64,000 bases of DNA from assembly GCF_039543385.1 (NCBI RefSeq), contig NZ_BAABJQ010000009.1, positions 1-64,000 of the forward strand, read 5' to 3'. Each line of letters begins with the position of its first letter. The first letter of the stretch is position 1. The notes under the pieces were generated by a model that was not told the DNA's origin, did no database searches, and saw nothing but the letters and a program-made list of their open reading frames with translations. Made by a program: the position numbers and the translations under genes. The DNA is from Rugosimonospora acidiphila (GTDB taxonomy: Bacteria > Actinomycetota > Actinomycetes > Mycobacteriales > Micromonosporaceae). Shown here one piece after another: positions 61,493 to 64,000 of the stretch.

Positions 61493-64000
61493 ATGTCCGC
61501 TTGGTTATCACGTTTGGTGTTCAGAGGCCTGACGGCGGCCGGAGCCGCCGTCGCTCTGGTCGTCTCCATGTTGGTGGGGCTGCCGACCCTTCCGGCCGCG
61601 GCCGCGCCCACCAACCACGCGCCCAAGGCGCAGCAGCAGACCCCGGTCCCGGTGCGGGCGGCCACCCCCCGCCCGGCACGACCGGTCGACGCCGCGAGCG
61701 CGCACGCGCTGCGCGCGGTGCCCTCGGTGAGCTGGCCCACGGCGGGTACCGCACGGGTGGCGGTCACCGCGTCCACCGCCCGGGCCGGAACGCTCCCGGT
61801 GTGGGTCGGCGCGGCCCAGCCGGCCGGGGCCACCTCGGCCTCCGCGGCCGGGGCCAGGACGGCCGGCGCCAAGACGGCCCAGCCGGCTGGAACTACATCG
61901 GCCCAGGCCGGGGCCGCACAGGGTTCGGCAGGCCAGCAGGGATCGGCGGGCGTTCGCGGCTCGATGAGCGTGCAGGTGCTCGCGCACGACGCGGCGGCGA
62001 CGGCCGGACTCGCCGGCCTGATGTTCAAGCTGCACCGCACCGACGCGACGGCGGCGATGGCCGCCACGGTGTCGGTGGACTATTCGTCGTTCCGTAACGC
62101 CTACGGTGGCGACTGGGCGCAGCGCCTCCAGGTGGTGAAGCTGCCCGCCTGCGCGGCCACCACGCCCACGGTGCCGTCGTGCCGCACCGGCACGATGCTG
62201 CCCTCGACCAACGACGCGACCACCGGCCGGGTGTCCGCCCAGGTATCCGCCTCCGGATCGGACTCGCTGTTCGCGGTGGCCGCCTCGCCATCCGGCGACG
62301 CCGGCACCTACAAGGCCACCGCGCTGTCGGACGCCGGTACCTGGCAGGTGGCGACCGAGGGCGGCGAATTCTCCTGGTCGTACCCGATGACGGTGCCGTC
62401 GGTACCCGGTGGGCTGGAGCCCACGGTGTCCGCCGACTACGCATCGTCCTCAGTGGACGGACAGACCGCCACCACCAACAATCAGCCGTCCTGGCTCGGT
62501 GAGGGCTGGAACCTCGAAGAGGGCTTCATCACCCGCGGGTACGAGTCCTGCGTGGACGCCAACCCCGGCACTCCGGCCAACCAGACCGGCGACCAGTGCT
62601 GGGGGACCGACAACGCCTCCCTGATGCTCAACGGGCTGTCGACCCCGCTGGTGAAGGTCTCCAACGACACCTGGCACCCGCAAGATGACAACGGTGAGAC
62701 CGTCCAGCACCTGACCAGCACCACCAACGACAACGGAGACAACAACGGCGAGTACTGGGTGGTCACCACCACCGACGGCACCAGGTACTACTTCGGCATG
62801 AACCACCTGCCCGGCTGGACCGGCGACGACACCGCCACCCAGTCGGTGTTGACCGCGCCGGTGTTCGGCTCCGATCCGGAGAACCCGTCGACCACCGCGT
62901 TCGCCGACTCCGCGCAGACTCAGGCATACCGCTGGAACCTGGACTACGTGGTGGATCCGCATGGCGACGCTATCGCCTACTACTACACGCCGGAGACCAA
63001 CGCGTACGGCGAACTGCTGGGCAAGAAGGTCGTCTCCTACGTGCGCGGCGGCACCCTGCAGCGCATCGACTACGGGCTGCGCTCCGACAGCGTGTACTCG
63101 ACCCCGGCCGCCGCCCAGGTAGTGTTCGGGATCGCCGACCGGTGCGTCACCTCGGGAGCCGCGTGCGACACGCACAACGCGGCGAACTGGCCGGACGTGC
63201 CCTGGGACCAGGCGTGCGCCGCCACGGCCACGTCATGCGGCACCAACATATCCCCCACCTTCTGGTCGACCAAGCGGCTGTCCACGGTCACCACCCAGGT
63301 GCGCAATGGCACCGCCTATACGCCGGTGGACCGGTGGACGCTCACGCAGTCCTACCCGGACCCGGGCGACACGTCCGGCGACGCGATGTGGCTGAACAGC
63401 ATCCAGCGCACCGGTCTGGTGGGCGGCAGCACGTCGACCCCGGCGGTGACGTTCCACGGCATCACCTACCCGAACCGGATCAACACCCCGGGCGACGGCA
63501 TAGTGCCGATGGACAAGTACCGGATCACCTCGATCGACAACGAGTCCGGCGGCGTGCTGGACGTCGCGTACGACGCACCCGACTGTGACCCGGCCAAGTT
63601 CCCGACCCCGGACACGAACACCACCCGGTGCTTCCCGCAGATCTGGACCCCGCCGGACAACGCGAACCAGCGCACGGACTGGTTCGCCAAGTACGTCGTC
63701 GGGCAGATCAGCGAGGAGGACACGGTCGGCGGCAACCCCGACGAGGTCACCACCTACGAGTACCCGAAGAACGGCGGCGCCTGGCACTACACCGACAACG
63801 CGCTGGTCCCGGCGTCCCGGCGCACCTGGTCGACCTGGCGCGGGTACCAGAACGTCCAGGTGATCGACGGCGATCCGCTCGACCCGAACAGCGCACAGTC
63901 CGAAGTGGACTACACCTACTACCGGGGCATGGACGGCGACAAGCTGACCAGCGGTACCCGGTCGGCCAGCGTCACGGACTCACAGGGCAGCGTGCACCCG
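61493..64000 (+). CDS. Secreted RHS/SpvB-type protein, 5' part (runs off the window)
   Basis: The frame is open from the ATG at 61493 to the last base, 836 codons, so the gene is truncated by the window edge. A signal peptide is visible (RGLTAAGAAVALVVSMLVG, cleavage near PAAAAP), then an Ala/Thr/Gln-rich region to about residue 160. From about 300 the sequence follows the SpvB/RHS N-terminal pattern of actinobacterial polymorphic-toxin proteins: GGLEPTVSADYASSSVDGQ, QPSWLGEGWNLEEGFITRGY, and YRWNLDYVVDPHGDAIAYYY. The YD-repeat shell and any C-terminal toxin would lie beyond the window. GGGGG lies 6 nt before the ATG. Confidence 0.85.
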   Translation, partial: MSAWLSRLVFRGLTAAGAAVALVVSMLVGLPTLPAAAAPTNHAPKAQQQTPVPVRAATPRPARPVDAASAHALRAVPSVSWPTAGTARVAVTASTARAGTLPVWVGAAQPAGATSASAAGARTAGAKTAQPAGTTSAQAGAAQGSAGQQGSAGVRGSMSVQVLAHDAAATAGLAGLMFKLHRTDATAAMAATVSVDYSSFRNAYGGDWAQRLQVVKLPACAATTPTVPSCRTGTMLPSTNDATTGRVSAQVSASGSDSLFAVAASPSGDAGTYKATALSDAGTWQVATEGGEFSWSYPMTVPSVPGGLEPTVSADYASSSVDGQTATTNNQPSWLGEGWNLEEGFITRGYESCVDANPGTPANQTGDQCWGTDNASLMLNGLSTPLVKVSNDTWHPQDDNGETVQHLTSTTNDNGDNNGEYWVVTTTDGTRYYFGMNHLPGWTGDDTATQSVLTAPVFGSDPENPSTTAFADSAQTQAYRWNLDYVVDPHGDAIAYYYTPETNAYGELLGKKVVSYVRGGTLQRIDYGLRSDSVYSTPAAAQVVFGIADRCVTSGAACDTHNAANWPDVPWDQACAATATSCGTNISPTFWSTKRLSTVTTQVRNGTAYTPVDRWTLTQSYPDPGDTSGDAMWLNSIQRTGLVGGSTSTPAVTFHGITYPNRINTPGDGIVPMDKYRITSIDNESGGVLDVAYDAPDCDPAKFPTPDTNTTRCFPQIWTPPDNANQRTDWFAKYVVGQISEEDTVGGNPDEVTTYEYPKNGGAWHYTDNALVPASRRTWSTWRGYQNVQVIDGDPLDPNSAQSEVDYTYYRGMDGDKLTSGTRSASVTDSQGSVHP

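Overview
The window is about 64 kb of very GC-rich DNA with dense genes on both strands, many GTG or TTG starts, AGGAGG-type ribosome binding sites and long antisense open frames caused by codon bias. The gene content points to an actinomycete, most likely Micromonosporaceae (Actinoplanes, Micromonospora or Dactylosporangium type). Supporting markers are the actinobacterial ribosomal protein bL37, a SAM-IV riboswitch, an MmyB-type regulator remnant, CBM13-carrying secreted enzymes and many TetR/PadR/LuxR-LAL regulators. The taxonomic call is inference from gene content, not from a marker alignment.

Layout. 0.1-4 kb: divergent aldo/keto reductase and AraC regulator, then a CPA1 Na+/H+ antiporter. 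4-8.5 kb: an SDR plus EbfC-like pair, an orphan kdpA (no kdpB, kdpC or kdpF) with unusual filter residues, the 26-codon bL37 gene, and a second paralogous SDR. 9-15.6 kb: ROK and TetR regulators, a TetR-controlled dehydratase/reductase, and a PadR-ABC-FtsX export module followed by a regulator remnant. 15.7-18.9 kb: a candidate structured RNA ahead of a Tat-exported M14 carboxypeptidase. 18.9-24 kb: a threonine synthase-like gene fused operonically to a polar amino acid ABC importer, with a GntR regulator. 24-31 kb: small membrane protein, hydrolase remnant, DUF4331, a TetR/oxidoreductase pair and two methyltransferases. 29.7-35.1 kb: a class III nucleotide cyclase/ATPase divergent from a large LuxR-type (LAL) ATPase regulator. 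35-41.4 kb: DUF5995, a YdcZ transporter, a 34-aa membrane peptide, a Toprim primase-like protein, an alcohol dehydrogenase, TenA, and a PAP2-like membrane protein behind a leaderless 22-aa leader ORF. 41.5-43.1 kb: a class V aminotransferase under a SAM-IV riboswitch with a visible Shine-Dalgarno-sequestering hairpin. 43.4-49.5 kb: DUF1684 and a complete five-gene peptide ABC importer. 49.5-52.7 kb: DUF2332, a PfkB sugar kinase and a tandem GNAT protein. 52.9-57.1 kb: a secreted CBM13-pectate lyase converging on an ECF sigma factor fused through a zinc-finger region and a membrane segment to an extracellular family-9-like pectate lyase. 57-61 kb: membrane protein, methyltransferase, hemerythrin/TetR operon, nitronate monooxygenase. 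61.5 kb to the end: the 5' part of a secreted RHS/SpvB-type protein that runs off the window.

The most striking object is the ECF sigma-pectate lyase fusion at 54.8-57.1 kb. It looks like a one-protein transmembrane pectin sensor or surface enzyme with its own sigma factor, sitting tail-to-tail with a secreted pectate lyase. Other points worth checking are the orphan KdpA, the RNA element at 15.8 kb, the SAM-IV control region, the leaderless uORF at 40.7 kb, and repeated 15-19 bp GC-rich minisatellites in genes and gaps across the window.
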